Part shown: positions 8,374 through 17,382 of the stretch, in pieces
Layout: each line of letters opens with the position of its first letter
Numbering within the stretch: the stretch's first letter is position 1
Source of the DNA: DASUAO01 sp035763745
GTDB lineage: Bacteria > Actinomycetota > Acidimicrobiia > IMCC26256 > PALSA-555
Direction of reading: 5' to 3'
Assembly: GCA_035763745.1 (NCBI GenBank)
Contig: DASUAO010000043.1
Span: 90,983-154,982 of the forward strand
Length of the DNA: 64,000 bases
Program-made: the position numbers and the translations under genes
The notes under the pieces: generated by a model
What the model was told of the DNA's origin: nothing
Seen by the model: only the letters and a program-made list of their open reading frames with translations
The model's database searches: none

Positions 8374-9789
8374 GTGTCCCGTCGTCTGCTCGCAGCGCTG
8401 TTCGCAGTCCTTGCAATGGGCGCGATCGTCGGCCCCGCGGCCCCGGCGCAGTCCGGGGACCCGAAGCTCTTCGAGGAAGACTCCGACGCGCCGGCGAGGG
8501 CCACGAAGGCCTACGAGCGGACGATCGACCGCGCGGTGGAGGACATCCAGGACTACTGGGAGGTCGCGTTCCCCGACGTCTACGGCGATCCGTTCGACCG
8601 CGTCCCCGACAACCGGATCTTCGCGGCGAAGCCGGGCACCAGGCTGCCGAAGTGCCAGGGGCAGAAGCTCAGCTACAAGGACGCGGAAGGCAACGCGTTC
8701 TACTGCTACGTCTCGAACTTCGTCGCCTACGACGATGTGAGCCTCTTCCCGCAGCTGTACCGCGACTTCGGCGACCTCTCGGTCGCGCTGGTCCTCGCGC
8801 ACGAGTGGGGCCACGCGATCCAGGACCGGGCCGACAACGCCGATGAGCCGACGATCTACAAGGAGCTCCAAGCCGACTGCTTCGCCGGCTCGTGGGTGCG
8901 TCGGGTCGCCGACGGCAAGGCCAAGGGCCTCGACCTCGAGGGCGGCAACCTCGACACCGCGCTCACCGCCATGCTGCAGTTCCGCGACGTGCCGGGGAGC
9001 AGTCCCGACGACCCGAGCGCCCACGGCTCGGGCTTCGACCGCGTCAACGCGTTCCAGGACGGGTTCGACGAGGGCGCCGAGCAGTGTGCGCCCTACTTCG
9101 AGGACCCGCCCGTCATCACCGAGATCCCCTTCACGACCGAGGACGACGCAGCGAGCGGCGGCAACGTCCCGGCCGAGGACGTGATCCCGCTGAGCGTCGA
9201 GCTGCTCAACGACTTCTATCTCCAGGTCGAGCCGGGCTTCGTCGCCCCCACCCTCGACAACATCTTCTCGTTCGACTCCTCGGGAACGAAGGACCAGCTG
9301 CCCGTCTGCGGTGGCTCCACGCCGTCGAGGAGCGTCATCAAGAACCGCGTCTTCTACTGCATCGACGACGGCTACTTCGCGTTCGACGAGCCGTACCTCC
9401 AGCACGTCTACGACGACATCGGCGACTTCGGCGTGGCCACCCTGCTGGCGAACCCGTGGGCGACCTACGTGCAGATCAACCAGGGCTTTCCGGGAGTGGA
9501 GACGAACGAGGACAACGCGGTGCTCGGCGCGCATTGCTACATGGGCGGCTTCGCCGCCGCGATGTACAACGAGGCCCTGTCGAGCCCGACACTCGGAGGA
9601 GTCGTGGCGCTCTCACCCGGCGACCTCGACGAGACGGTGCAGGCGCTGATCGACTACACGGGTGCGCGGGGCGTCGATACGAGCATCGATGTGACCTTCC
9701 AACTGCTCCGTGCGTTCCGCGACGGCTTCGTCAACGGGTACGGCGTGTGCCAGACGAACTACGCCAGCACCGGCGAGACACTCGGGTAG
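8374..9789 (+). CDS. Secreted neutral zinc metallopeptidase with a degenerate second copy of the domain
   Basis: 471 aa. A signal peptide (MSRRLLAALFAVLAMGAIVGPAAPA) is followed by a YpfJ-like zinc peptidase domain. The metal-binding HEWGH motif is at about residues 143-147 and a downstream KELQADCFAGSW supplies the third ligand. The second half repeats the architecture: NRVFYCIDDGYFAFDEPYLQHVYDDIGDFGVATLLANPWATYVQ aligns with the first copy's NAFYCYVSNFVAYDDVSLFPQLYRDFGDLSVALVLAHEWGHAIQ in two short blocks. There HEWGH has become NPWAT, so the second domain cannot bind zinc in the same way. GAGGAGG at 8361-8367 is a strong ribosome binding site for GTG 8374. Substrate is unknown; it probably acts outside the cytoplasmic membrane. 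Confidence 0.88.
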   Translation: MSRRLLAALFAVLAMGAIVGPAAPAQSGDPKLFEEDSDAPARATKAYERTIDRAVEDIQDYWEVAFPDVYGDPFDRVPDNRIFAAKPGTRLPKCQGQKLSYKDAEGNAFYCYVSNFVAYDDVSLFPQLYRDFGDLSVALVLAHEWGHAIQDRADNADEPTIYKELQADCFAGSWVRRVADGKAKGLDLEGGNLDTALTAMLQFRDVPGSSPDDPSAHGSGFDRVNAFQDGFDEGAEQCAPYFEDPPVITEIPFTTEDDAASGGNVPAEDVIPLSVELLNDFYLQVEPGFVAPTLDNIFSFDSSGTKDQLPVCGGSTPSRSVIKNRVFYCIDDGYFAFDEPYLQHVYDDIGDFGVATLLANPWATYVQINQGFPGVETNEDNAVLGAHCYMGGFAAAMYNEALSSPTLGGVVALSPGDLDETVQALIDYTGARGVDTSIDVTFQLLRAFRDGFVNGYGVCQTNYASTGETLG

Positions 9790-9812
9790 CGGCAACGTCG
9801 TGACGCGCTGAG

Positions 9813-10802
9813 GTGATCCGGGTCCCGGCAGTCGAGGTCGACGGCCTCGTCAAGCGCTTCGGCGACTTCGTCGCGGTCGACGATGTCTCGTTCGCGGTCG
9901 AGCCGGGGGAGCTGTTCGGCTTCCTCGGGCCCAACGGTGCCGGAAAGACGACGACCATCAGCATCCTGTGCACGCTGCTCACGCTCTCGGGCGGTCGGGC
10001 GCGTGTGGCAGGCCACGACGTGGCAACGGAGCCCGGCGCCGTCCGCTCGAACATCGGACTGGTGTTCCAGGAGATCACGCTCGACGACTATCTGACCGGC
10101 GCCGAGAACCTGAAGTTCCACGCCGTCCTCTACGGCTGCCCGCCGGGCAAGGTGCGCGAGCGGGCCGCGCCGCTCCTCGACATGGTCGGGCTGTCCGATC
10201 GGGCCGACCAGCAGGTGCGCAACTACTCGGGCGGGATGAAGCGACGCCTCGAGATCGCGCGGGGTCTCCTGCACGCGCCGAAGGTCCTGTTCCTCGACGA
10301 GCCCACGATCGGGCTGGATCCCCAGACCCGGGCGCACATCTGGGACTACGTCGACACGTTGCGAGCCCGCGAGGACACGACGATGTTCCTCACCACGCAC
10401 TACATGGACGAAGCCGAGCGCTGCGACCGGATCGCGATCATCGACCGGGGCCGGATCGTCGCGATCGACACCCCGAGCGCGTTGAAGGCATCGATCGGCG
10501 CCGACGTCGTCACGGTCGAGACCGCCGACGATGGCGTCGCGCGCTCCCAGATCGCCGCGTCGCTCGGCATCGAGGGCGAGGTGACCGAGCACGGCCTGCG
10601 TCTGCACGTGCCCGATGGCGAGGCCTTCGTGCCCGAGCTGTTCACCCGGGTCGACGTCGGGATCCGCAACGTCAACGTCCGGCGGCCGAGCCTCGACGAC
10701 GTCTTCATGGAGTACACCGGCCGCGCCATCCGCGACGCCGAGGTGGGGACGCTCGACCGGTTCAAGATGAACGCCATGACCCGTGGGTTCCGGAAGAGCT
10801 GA
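9813..10802 (+). CDS. ABC transporter ATP-binding protein, DrrA-like
   Basis: 329 aa. Walker A GPNGAGKTTT is near residue 38, the signature YSGGMKRRLEIARGLLHAP near 140 and Walker B VLFLDEPTIGLDP near 160, followed by the H-loop FLTTHYMDEAERCDRIAIID. The C-terminal extension (GEAFVPELFTRVDVGIRNVNVRRPSLDDVFMEYTG) is characteristic of the daunorubicin-resistance DrrA subfamily of ABC-2 exporters. Its stop TGA overlaps the ATG of the permease by one base, so the two are co-translated. The exported substrate cannot be deduced; lipids or lipophilic drugs are usual for this class. Confidence 0.94.
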   Translation: MIRVPAVEVDGLVKRFGDFVAVDDVSFAVEPGELFGFLGPNGAGKTTTISILCTLLTLSGGRARVAGHDVATEPGAVRSNIGLVFQEITLDDYLTGAENLKFHAVLYGCPPGKVRERAAPLLDMVGLSDRADQQVRNYSGGMKRRLEIARGLLHAPKVLFLDEPTIGLDPQTRAHIWDYVDTLRAREDTTMFLTTHYMDEAERCDRIAIIDRGRIVAIDTPSALKASIGADVVTVETADDGVARSQIAASLGIEGEVTEHGLRLHVPDGEAFVPELFTRVDVGIRNVNVRRPSLDDVFMEYTGRAIRDAEVGTLDRFKMNAMTRGFRKS

Positions 10803-11659
10803 TGGCGGACACGACGATCCCCGACGTCTCTGCGCCCGCAGCCCCCGCGACGGTCGACATGCCGCACGAGGGAGCGCTCGTGCGCAACGTGCGAGCGATG
10901 CTCATGGTGTGGCGACGCGACATCATTCGACTGTTCCGGATGCCGACGCGGATCGTGACCGGCATCGCGCAGCCGCTGCTGTTCCTCTTCGTGCTCGGCG
11001 CGGGCCTCGAGGGCGCGATCGGCGCGCGGGGCGCGGCGGGCGTCGACTACCAGGAGTACCTGTTCCCCGGCATCCTCGCGATGTCGGTTCTGACCTCCGC
11101 GCTGTTCTCGGCGATCGCGATCGTCTGGGACCGCGAGTTCGGGTTCATGCGCGAGATGCTGGTCGCTCCCGTCTCTCGCGCCTCGCTCGTGCTCGGGAAG
11201 GCGCTCGGCGGCGGATCGGTGTCCGTGGTCCAGGGTCTCGTCCTGGTGCTCGCCGCCCCGCTCGTCGGGGTGTCGTTCACCGTGGCGAGCTTCTTCAAGA
11301 TGCTCGGCTTCCTGCTCCTGTTGGCGTTCTCGCTCACCGCGTTCGGCATCGTGGTGGCGAGTCGCATGCAGCGCATGGAGAGCTTCCAGATGGTGATGGC
11401 ACTGGTGCTGCAGCCGATGCTCTTCCTCTCCGGCGCGATCTTCCCGCTCGTCGCGCTCCCGGATTGGCTCGGTGTCGTGACCCGCCTCAACCCCGCCACC
11501 TACGGCGTGGACGCGATCCGCCGGGTGGTCCTGCCCGACACGGTGCCGCTCGACATCCTCGGATGGACGGTGCCGCTGTGGGCCGACGCGGTGATCACCC
11601 TCGGCTTCGGTGCCGCGATGCTGGCCCTCGCCGTGAAGCTGTTCGGCAAGACCGAGTAG
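10802..11659 (+). CDS. ABC-2 type transporter permease, DrrB-like
   Basis: 285 aa with about six hydrophobic segments after a cytoplasmic N-terminus (VWRRDIIRLFRMPTRIVTGIAQPLLFLFVLG). The conserved ABC-2 permease motif is visible near the C-terminus: LSGAIFPLVALPDWLGVVTRLNPATYGVDAIRRVVL. It forms the membrane channel for the ATPase encoded by the preceding gene, with which it overlaps by one base. Length is typical. Nothing in the sequence identifies the cargo. Confidence 0.93.
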   Translation: MADTTIPDVSAPAAPATVDMPHEGALVRNVRAMLMVWRRDIIRLFRMPTRIVTGIAQPLLFLFVLGAGLEGAIGARGAAGVDYQEYLFPGILAMSVLTSALFSAIAIVWDREFGFMREMLVAPVSRASLVLGKALGGGSVSVVQGLVLVLAAPLVGVSFTVASFFKMLGFLLLLAFSLTAFGIVVASRMQRMESFQMVMALVLQPMLFLSGAIFPLVALPDWLGVVTRLNPATYGVDAIRRVVLPDTVPLDILGWTVPLWADAVITLGFGAAMLALAVKLFGKTE

Positions 11660-11722
11660 GGGCCGAGTCGATCGCCGGCCGATGGAGGCAGGGGTGGTCG
11701 CCGACGGATGGAGGCAAAGGTG

Positions 11723-12751
11723 ATGGACGGGACCAACCGCAGGCTCGTGCTCGCCGAACGCCCCGAGGGCGCGATCGACGACCGCACGTTCGACCTCGTC
11801 GAGGAGCCGTTCCGCGAGCTCGCCGACGGCGAGTACCGGGTGCGCAACATCTACCTGTCGGTCGATCCGACGCAGCGCATCTGGATCCGGGAGCAGGCGA
11901 GCTATCTCCCGCCGGTCGGCATCGGCGAGGTGATGCGCTCCGGTGCGATGGGGGAGGTGGTGGAGTCGCGAAATGCCGAGGTCCCGGTCGGGGCATTCGT
12001 GACCGGTCTGCTGGGTTGGCAGGAGTACCCGCACTGCGGTGGTGCGGACGGTCTCGGTGGCAATGTCATCCCGCCGGGTCTGCCATTGCGCAAGATGATG
12101 GGCGTGCTCGGGGCGACGGGAATCACCGCGTACTTCGGGATGCTCGACATCGGGAAGCCCCAGCCGGGGGAGACCGTCGTCGTGTCCGGCGCCGCTGGGG
12201 CGACCGGGTCGGTCGCCGCGCAGATCGCGAAGATCCAGGGCGCCCGGGTGATCGGCATCGCCGGCTCCGAGGAGAAGTGCGCCTGGCTCGTCGAGGAATG
12301 TGGGCTCGACGCAGTCATCAACTACAAGACCGAGGACATCCCCGAACGCCTCGACGCGCTGTGCCCCGACGGGATCGACGTGTTCTTCGACAATGTCGGT
12401 GGTACCACGCTCGACCAGGTGCTGGCACGCATCGCGATCGGCGCGCGCATCGTGCTGTGCGGCGCGATCTCCACCTACAACGCGACCGAGCTCCCTCCCC
12501 CCCTCTACTTCACGATGAACCTCGTCATCCAGCGCGGCCTCATGCAGGGGTTCATCGTCCTCGACTACCTGGAGCGGTTCCCCGAGGCGGTCATGGCGCT
12601 CGCCGGCTGGGAGGCCGAAGGCAAGATCGCCTGGCGTGACCAGGTCGTCGAGGGTCTCGAGCGGGCGCCCGAGGCCCTGAACATGCTCTTCGCCGGCGAG
12701 AACTCCGGCAAGCTCCTCGTGCAGCTCGCCCCCGACCCCACCGCCCCCTGA
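11723..12751 (+). CDS. NADP-dependent oxidoreductase, MDR superfamily (CurA/PTGR-like)
   Basis: 342 aa. It is a zinc-independent medium-chain reductase of the leukotriene B4 dehydrogenase/curcumin reductase type: NRRLVLAERPEGAI at the start, YLSVDPTQRIWI, the nucleotide-binding VVSGAAGATGSVAAQIAK near residue 155 and FFDNVGGTTLDQVL. Family members reduce activated double bonds in enones with NADPH. ATG 11723 is preferred because GGAGG (11710-11714) sits 8 bases upstream; an in-frame ATG at 11708 contains that same site. A partial copy of this initiation region (ATGGAGGCAGGGGTG) occurs at 11682 in another frame. Confidence 0.88.
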   Translation: MDGTNRRLVLAERPEGAIDDRTFDLVEEPFRELADGEYRVRNIYLSVDPTQRIWIREQASYLPPVGIGEVMRSGAMGEVVESRNAEVPVGAFVTGLLGWQEYPHCGGADGLGGNVIPPGLPLRKMMGVLGATGITAYFGMLDIGKPQPGETVVVSGAAGATGSVAAQIAKIQGARVIGIAGSEEKCAWLVEECGLDAVINYKTEDIPERLDALCPDGIDVFFDNVGGTTLDQVLARIAIGARIVLCGAISTYNATELPPPLYFTMNLVIQRGLMQGFIVLDYLERFPEAVMALAGWEAEGKIAWRDQVVEGLERAPEALNMLFAGENSGKLLVQLAPDPTAP

Positions 12752-12767
12752 CCCGCGCGGGTGTTGA

Positions 12768-12805
12768 TGCGTCCCTCACCCGCCCATGGCGGGGTGAGGG
12801 ACGCA
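12768..12805. terminator. GC-rich hairpin between two plus-strand genes
   Basis: TGCGTCCCTCACCC pairs with GGGTGAGGGACGCA, and three further pairs lie above a one-base bulge around the central CATG. It lies 16 bases after the MDR stop and 20 bases before the promoter-like box of the next gene. There is no U-tract, so termination efficiency is uncertain. Confidence 0.6.
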
Positions 12806-12836
12806 GGACCGAGTTTGCAGGGGCTACGGTCACGCG

Positions 12837-14171
12837 GTGCCCACGATCCCGGAGACCCAGTACGCGCAGAGCGGCGACCTGAGCATCGCCTACCAGGTCG
12901 TCGGGGAAGGGCCGCCGGACATCCTGTTCGTCCCCGGGTTCGTGTCGAATGTCGAGCTGATGTGGGATCGGCCGTCGTTCGCGCATTTGTTCGGACGACT
13001 GGCCTCGATCGGGCGCTTCGTCGTCTTCGACAAGCGTGGCACCGGGTGCTCTGACCGGACGCTCGGGACGGGGAGCTCCGAGGACCGGATGGACGATCTC
13101 CGGGCCGTCGCGGACGCGGCCGGGATCGACTCGGCCGTCGTCATCGGGATCTCCGAGGGAGGACCCCTCGCGGTGCTGTTCGCGGCGTCGTTCCCCGAGC
13201 GCGTCACGTCGCTGGTGCTCTGGGGGACGTTCGCGCGTGCGCTCCGGGCGCCCGACTACGAGGAGGGCATGGATGAGGAGACGGTGAACGCGTTCATCGA
13301 CGGCATCCAGAGCCGATGGGGGACCGGGACGGCCCTCGCCGGGTTCCTGAGCGAATCGCCCGACGAGGACCAAGCCGCACTGGCTCGCTACGAGCGTCAG
13401 ACCGCCACTCCGGGTGCGGTCGCGACGATCCTCCGGCACAACGTCCGGATGGACGTGCGCCACGCGCTCGGTTCGCTGCGCATGCCCACCCTGGTCATCC
13501 ACCGGGAGGGCGATCCGATCGTCCCGGTCGCGGCGGCGCGATACCTCGCCCGCCACATCGAGAACGCACGCATCCAGGAGTTCCCGGGCGACTTCCACGT
13601 CGGTGGCAACGTTGGGGATGACGACGACATCCTCGATGCGATCGAGGAGTTCGTCACCGGCGCACCGGTTGAGCGCGAGTCCGACGACGTCGACCGCGTG
13701 CTCATGACCGTGCTGTTCACCGACATCGTCGACTCGACGCGCCAGGCCGCCGAGCTCGGCGACAAGGCCTGGCGTGCACTGCTCGAGCAGCACGACTCGA
13801 CCGCGGCGAAGGCCGTCGAGTCCCAACGCGGAGTTGTCGTGAAGCGCACCGGCGACGGGCTGCTCGCCACCTTCGACGGACCGGGCCGTGGGGTGCGGGC
13901 AGCCCGGGCGCTCCGCGAAGCGGTCGCGTCGCTCGGTGTCGAGGTGCGGGCCGGGCTGCACACCGGTGAGGTCGAGCGGCGCGGCGATGACGTCGCCGGC
14001 ATCGGTGTCCACATCGGCTCCCGGGTGAGTGCGCTCGCCGAGGCGGGCGAGGTGCTCGTCACCAGCACGGTGAAGGACCTGGTGATGGGCTCGGACCTCG
14101 AGTTCGACGACCGCGGCGCACGTGAGCTGAAGGGCGTGCCGGGCGACTGGCACCTCTGGGCCTCGGTCTGA
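12837..14171 (+). CDS. Alpha/beta-hydrolase fused to a class III adenylate/guanylate cyclase domain
   Basis: 444 aa. Residues 1-280 form an alpha/beta-hydrolase: ILFVPGFVSNVELMWD, FDKRGTGCSDR and nucleophile motif GISEGG near residue 104, with an Asp (EGDPIVPV) and a final His (FPGDFHVGG). Residues about 288-444 are a class III cyclase domain: VLFTDIVDST carries the first metal-binding Asp and KRTGDGLLATF the second, followed by VRAGLHTGEVERRGDDVAGIGVHIGSRV. Such fusions are common in actinobacteria and are thought to couple ligand or ester sensing to cNMP synthesis, though the signal is unknown. TACGGT at 12825-12830 is 6 bases before GTG 12837, indicating leaderless transcription. Confidence 0.9.
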   Translation: MPTIPETQYAQSGDLSIAYQVVGEGPPDILFVPGFVSNVELMWDRPSFAHLFGRLASIGRFVVFDKRGTGCSDRTLGTGSSEDRMDDLRAVADAAGIDSAVVIGISEGGPLAVLFAASFPERVTSLVLWGTFARALRAPDYEEGMDEETVNAFIDGIQSRWGTGTALAGFLSESPDEDQAALARYERQTATPGAVATILRHNVRMDVRHALGSLRMPTLVIHREGDPIVPVAAARYLARHIENARIQEFPGDFHVGGNVGDDDDILDAIEEFVTGAPVERESDDVDRVLMTVLFTDIVDSTRQAAELGDKAWRALLEQHDSTAAKAVESQRGVVVKRTGDGLLATFDGPGRGVRAARALREAVASLGVEVRAGLHTGEVERRGDDVAGIGVHIGSRVSALAEAGEVLVTSTVKDLVMGSDLEFDDRGARELKGVPGDWHLWASV

Positions 14172-14186
14172 CTCCACCTCGCCGTC

Positions 14187-14274
14187 GAGCAAGTGACGCT
14201 CAAAGTCCGTGGGGTACGTCCAGCGTCACTTGCTCCCGAGGGAGGGTACGTCCAGCGTCACTTGCTCCCGAGGG
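14187..14274. repeat. Two 31-bp direct repeats with an inverted half-copy (hairpin)
   Basis: Copies at 14212-14242 and 14244-14274 are identical (GGGTACGTCCAGCGTCACTT and onward through GCTCCCGAGGG). The 14-base GAGCAAGTGACGCT at 14187-14200 is the reverse complement of bases 14222-14235, and also of 14254-14267, so either repeat can form a hairpin with it. The cluster fills the convergent gap between the cyclase fusion and the amidohydrolase and may act as a bidirectional terminator. Confidence 0.75.
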
Positions 14275-14280
14275 GAGGAG

Positions 14281-15972
14281 TCAGGCGCCGCGCAGGAGTC
14301 GCCCGGCGAGGGCGCCGGTGTGCTCGCCGTGCTCCATGAACACCTGGCCGTTCACGATCGTCGTGTCGTAACCCCGCGCCCGTTGCACGAATCGGCCCGC
14401 GCCGTGTGGGAAGTCGTGGTGGAACTCGGGGACGGGGAGCGCCAGCGCGCCCCAGTCGATCACGTTGAGGTCGGCGAACGCGCCCTCCCGCACGACGCCT
14501 CGCTCGACGATCCCGAACGTGGCGGCGGTGTCGGACGTGAGCCGACGGATCGCGTCCTCGACGGTCAACAGTCCCCGCTCGCGCACCCAGTAGGTGAGCA
14601 GCGTGGTGGGGACGCTCGCGTCCATGGTCTGGCCGACGTGCGCGCCGGCGTCGGCGAGCCCCATCATCACCTCGGGCGCCTGCAGGACCTCTCCGATCGC
14701 GTCGACGTCCTCATTGAGCAATGGCCACGAGAGGAGCACTGCGCCGTCGGTCTCGAGCGCGAGGTCGATGAACGCCTCGACCGGCGACACGCCCCGGCGG
14801 TCCGCGATCGCGACCAACGACCGAGACGGGTCGCACTCGTAGTGCGCGAGCTCGTCGTCGCCGTTGAGCACGAAGAACTTGTCGAGGCCGCGCCGGTCGT
14901 CCTTGGCCTCCTCGATCAGCTCGGCCCGACGACCCGGGTCCCGGAGCACCGCGAGCCGGTCCTCGAGCGGCAGCGGGGCGAGCGCGAGCCATGCGGGACG
15001 GTGGTCGAACGGTGTGCGATGCACGAGCCCCGTGAGCACACCGATGAACCGCGGTGTGGTCTGCGGGCGGATCTGCGCGCCGCGCGCGTTCGCGGCCCGG
15101 ACGAGCGCGAGGGCATGGCGCCAGTGCTGGCCCTGGTCGGCCGAGTTCGTGAGGTTGAAGGTCAGCGGGCGACCGGACCGGACGCTCACGGCCTCCATCC
15201 ATGCGAGCTCGGAGTCGACCCTCGGCTCGGCGGGACCGTCGCCGTCGAAGCGGGGTGCGACCTCGAAGATGCCGCGTCCGTGACGCGCCAACACGTCGGC
15301 GAACGCGAGGAGCTCGTGCTCCTCGGCCCAGGTGCCGGGTACGTAGCGGCCGTCGGGGACGCGGTGGCGCAGCGTGCGCGAGCTCGAGACGCCGAGCGCG
15401 CCGGCGGTCATGGCCTCGTCGATGAGGCCGGTCATCGTCGCGAGCTCGTCGTCGGTGGGGAGCACGCCCTCGTCGAGGGAACGCTCGCCCATCGCGTAGT
15501 ACCGGAGCGCGCTGTGACCCACCATGCCGCCGACGTTCAGGCCGGTCGCGGTGCGGTCGAGCCACCCGAGGTAGTCGCCGTAGGTCTCCCAGTCCCACGG
15601 AAGCCCGTCGAGGATGCTCGCCGCCGGGATGTCCTCGACCGACTCCATCATCTCGGCCACATACGTGTGGTCTTCGGCGTGCACGGGCGCGAACGTCACG
15701 CCGCAGTTCCCGATCGCGACGGAGGTGACGCCGTGCCAGCACGACGACGACCCGAGCGGGTCCCAGCCGAACTGGGCGTCGAGGTGGGTGTGGACGTCGA
15801 CGAAGCCGGGGGTCACCAGCCGCCCGCCGGCATCGATCTCGCGCGTCCCGGTTCCCTCGACCTCGCCCACGGCGACGATGCGGTCGCCCGTCACACCGAC
15901 GTCGGCCAGCCGGGAGGGCGCTCCCGTGCCGTCGACGAGCGTGCCGTTGCGGATCACCAGGTCGTGGGGCAT
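14281..15972 (-). CDS. N-acyl-D-amino-acid deacylase-like amidohydrolase
   Basis: 563 aa. The N-terminus (DLVIRNGTLVDGTGAPSRLADVGVTGDRIVAVGE) and the metal site VTPGFVDVHTHLDAQ are typical of the D-aminoacylase/dihydroorotase branch of amidohydrolases. GNCGVTFAPV carries the cysteine that bridges the metal in D-aminoacylases, and GLADAGAHVGQ near the C-terminus supplies the catalytic Asp. The enzyme probably hydrolyses N-acyl-D-amino acids or related amides; the exact substrate is open. TACCGT (15979-15984) lies 6 bases before the ATG, consistent with a leaderless mRNA. Confidence 0.87.
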   Translation of the reverse strand: MPHDLVIRNGTLVDGTGAPSRLADVGVTGDRIVAVGEVEGTGTREIDAGGRLVTPGFVDVHTHLDAQFGWDPLGSSSCWHGVTSVAIGNCGVTFAPVHAEDHTYVAEMMESVEDIPAASILDGLPWDWETYGDYLGWLDRTATGLNVGGMVGHSALRYYAMGERSLDEGVLPTDDELATMTGLIDEAMTAGALGVSSSRTLRHRVPDGRYVPGTWAEEHELLAFADVLARHGRGIFEVAPRFDGDGPAEPRVDSELAWMEAVSVRSGRPLTFNLTNSADQGQHWRHALALVRAANARGAQIRPQTTPRFIGVLTGLVHRTPFDHRPAWLALAPLPLEDRLAVLRDPGRRAELIEEAKDDRRGLDKFFVLNGDDELAHYECDPSRSLVAIADRRGVSPVEAFIDLALETDGAVLLSWPLLNEDVDAIGEVLQAPEVMMGLADAGAHVGQTMDASVPTTLLTYWVRERGLLTVEDAIRRLTSDTAATFGIVERGVVREGAFADLNVIDWGALALPVPEFHHDFPHGAGRFVQRARGYDTTIVNGQVFMEHGEHTGALAGRLLRGA

Positions 15973-16087
15973 CCCGGAACGGTACCGGTGCGCCGATCGG
16001 GCGCGCCGAGCCCACGGTCCGAGTAATGTGACGACCCGTCAGATTCGCGGACGACGCAGTGCGCGACGGACCTGGTGAGGAGCCGGC

Positions 16088-17296
16088 GTGGGCGCCACGG
16101 AGACCCCGAACATCCCGATGATCGTGAGCGTCGACGACCACGTCGTCGAGCCGGCCGACCTGTGGGCCCGCTGGCTCCCGGAGCGCTTCCGCGACCGCGC
16201 CCCCCGGATCGAGCGGAAGGGCGTCGCCGGGATGCAGCACATCGGCGGCGGCACCTACGAGCTGCAGTTCGACGACGACGCCCCCAAGGCCGACTGCTGG
16301 GTCTACGAAGACCTGATCCTTCCGCACAAGCGCCACGTCGCGGCGGTCGGCTTCGAACGCGACGACATGACCGCGGCGCCGATCACCTACGACGAGATGC
16401 GCCCCGGCTGCTACGACCCGAAGGCTCGCGTCGAGGACATGCTCATGAACCACGTCGAGGTGAGCGTCTCGTTCCCGACGTTCCCGCGGTTCTGTGGGCA
16501 GACGTTCGCGGAGGCCCAGGACAAGGATCTCGCGATGGCGTGCGTGCTCGCCTACAACGACTGGATGGTCGAGGAGTGGTGCGGCGACTCCGACGGCCAC
16601 CTCGCACCGCTCATCATCATCCCGCTCTGGGACGTGGAAGCGTCGGTCGCCGAGATCCGTCGCAACGCGGCGCGTGGGGTGCACGCGGTCTGCTTCTCCG
16701 AGATCCCGCCCCACCTCGGGCTGCCGAGCATCCACACCGGCTACTGGGACCCGATGTTCGCGGAGTGCGCGGACTCCGACGTCACCGTGTGCATGCACAT
16801 CGGTTCGTCGTCGAAGATGCCGGCGACCTCGGTCGACGCGCCGATCGCGGTCGCCGCGACGCTCTCGTTCGGCAACGCGATGGCGTCGATGAGCGACTTC
16901 CTCTTCTCCGGCGTGCTCGTGCGCTACCCGGAGCTGCGGCTGGCGTACTCCGAGGGCCAGATCGGGTGGATCCCCTACATCCTCGAGCGGGCCGACGATG
17001 TGTGGATGGAGCACCGGGCGTGGGCAGGCGTGCGCGACATCGTCCCCGAGCCTCCATCGACCTACTACTACCGGCAGATCTTCGGGTGCTTCTTCCGTGA
17101 CCAGCACGGGCTCGAGTCCCTCGACCGGGTGGGCGTCGACAACATCACCTTCGAGACCGACTATCCCCACACCGACTCGACCTGGCCGCACACCCTGGAG
17201 GTGGCCGAGAAGATGTTCGCCGGCATCGACGACGCGACGATCCACAAGATCGTGCGCGGCAACGCGATCCGCATGCTGCACCTCGATCTCGACTGA
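16088..17296 (+). CDS. Amidohydrolase 2 family metal-dependent hydrolase (COG2159)
   Basis: 402 aa. The first strand motif SVDDHVVEPADLW carries an aspartate and a histidine where this family binds its metal. ITYDEMRPGCYDPKARVEDMLMNHVEVSVSFPTFPRFCGQTF follows in short conserved blocks, and CMHIGSSS and FETDYPHTDSTWPHT provide the later His and Asp ligands. The family includes decarboxylases and hydrolases of the 2-amino-3-carboxymuconate-semialdehyde decarboxylase type. GTG 16088 is preceded by GGTGAGGAG. A TAATGT hexamer at about 16023-16028 suggests a promoter with a leader of roughly 55 bases. It is divergent from the preceding amidohydrolase, so the pair may share a catabolic role (inference). 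Confidence 0.87.
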   Translation: MGATETPNIPMIVSVDDHVVEPADLWARWLPERFRDRAPRIERKGVAGMQHIGGGTYELQFDDDAPKADCWVYEDLILPHKRHVAAVGFERDDMTAAPITYDEMRPGCYDPKARVEDMLMNHVEVSVSFPTFPRFCGQTFAEAQDKDLAMACVLAYNDWMVEEWCGDSDGHLAPLIIIPLWDVEASVAEIRRNAARGVHAVCFSEIPPHLGLPSIHTGYWDPMFAECADSDVTVCMHIGSSSKMPATSVDAPIAVAATLSFGNAMASMSDFLFSGVLVRYPELRLAYSEGQIGWIPYILERADDVWMEHRAWAGVRDIVPEPPSTYYYRQIFGCFFRDQHGLESLDRVGVDNITFETDYPHTDSTWPHTLEVAEKMFAGIDDATIHKIVRGNAIRMLHLDLD

Positions 17297-17382
17297 CGGT
17301 GCGCGACGGCCGCGACCGTGACAGTATGGCCGTCGACAGCCGAGAGCGAAGTCGACCGTGTAGGCCGCGACGAGGGGGAGCA

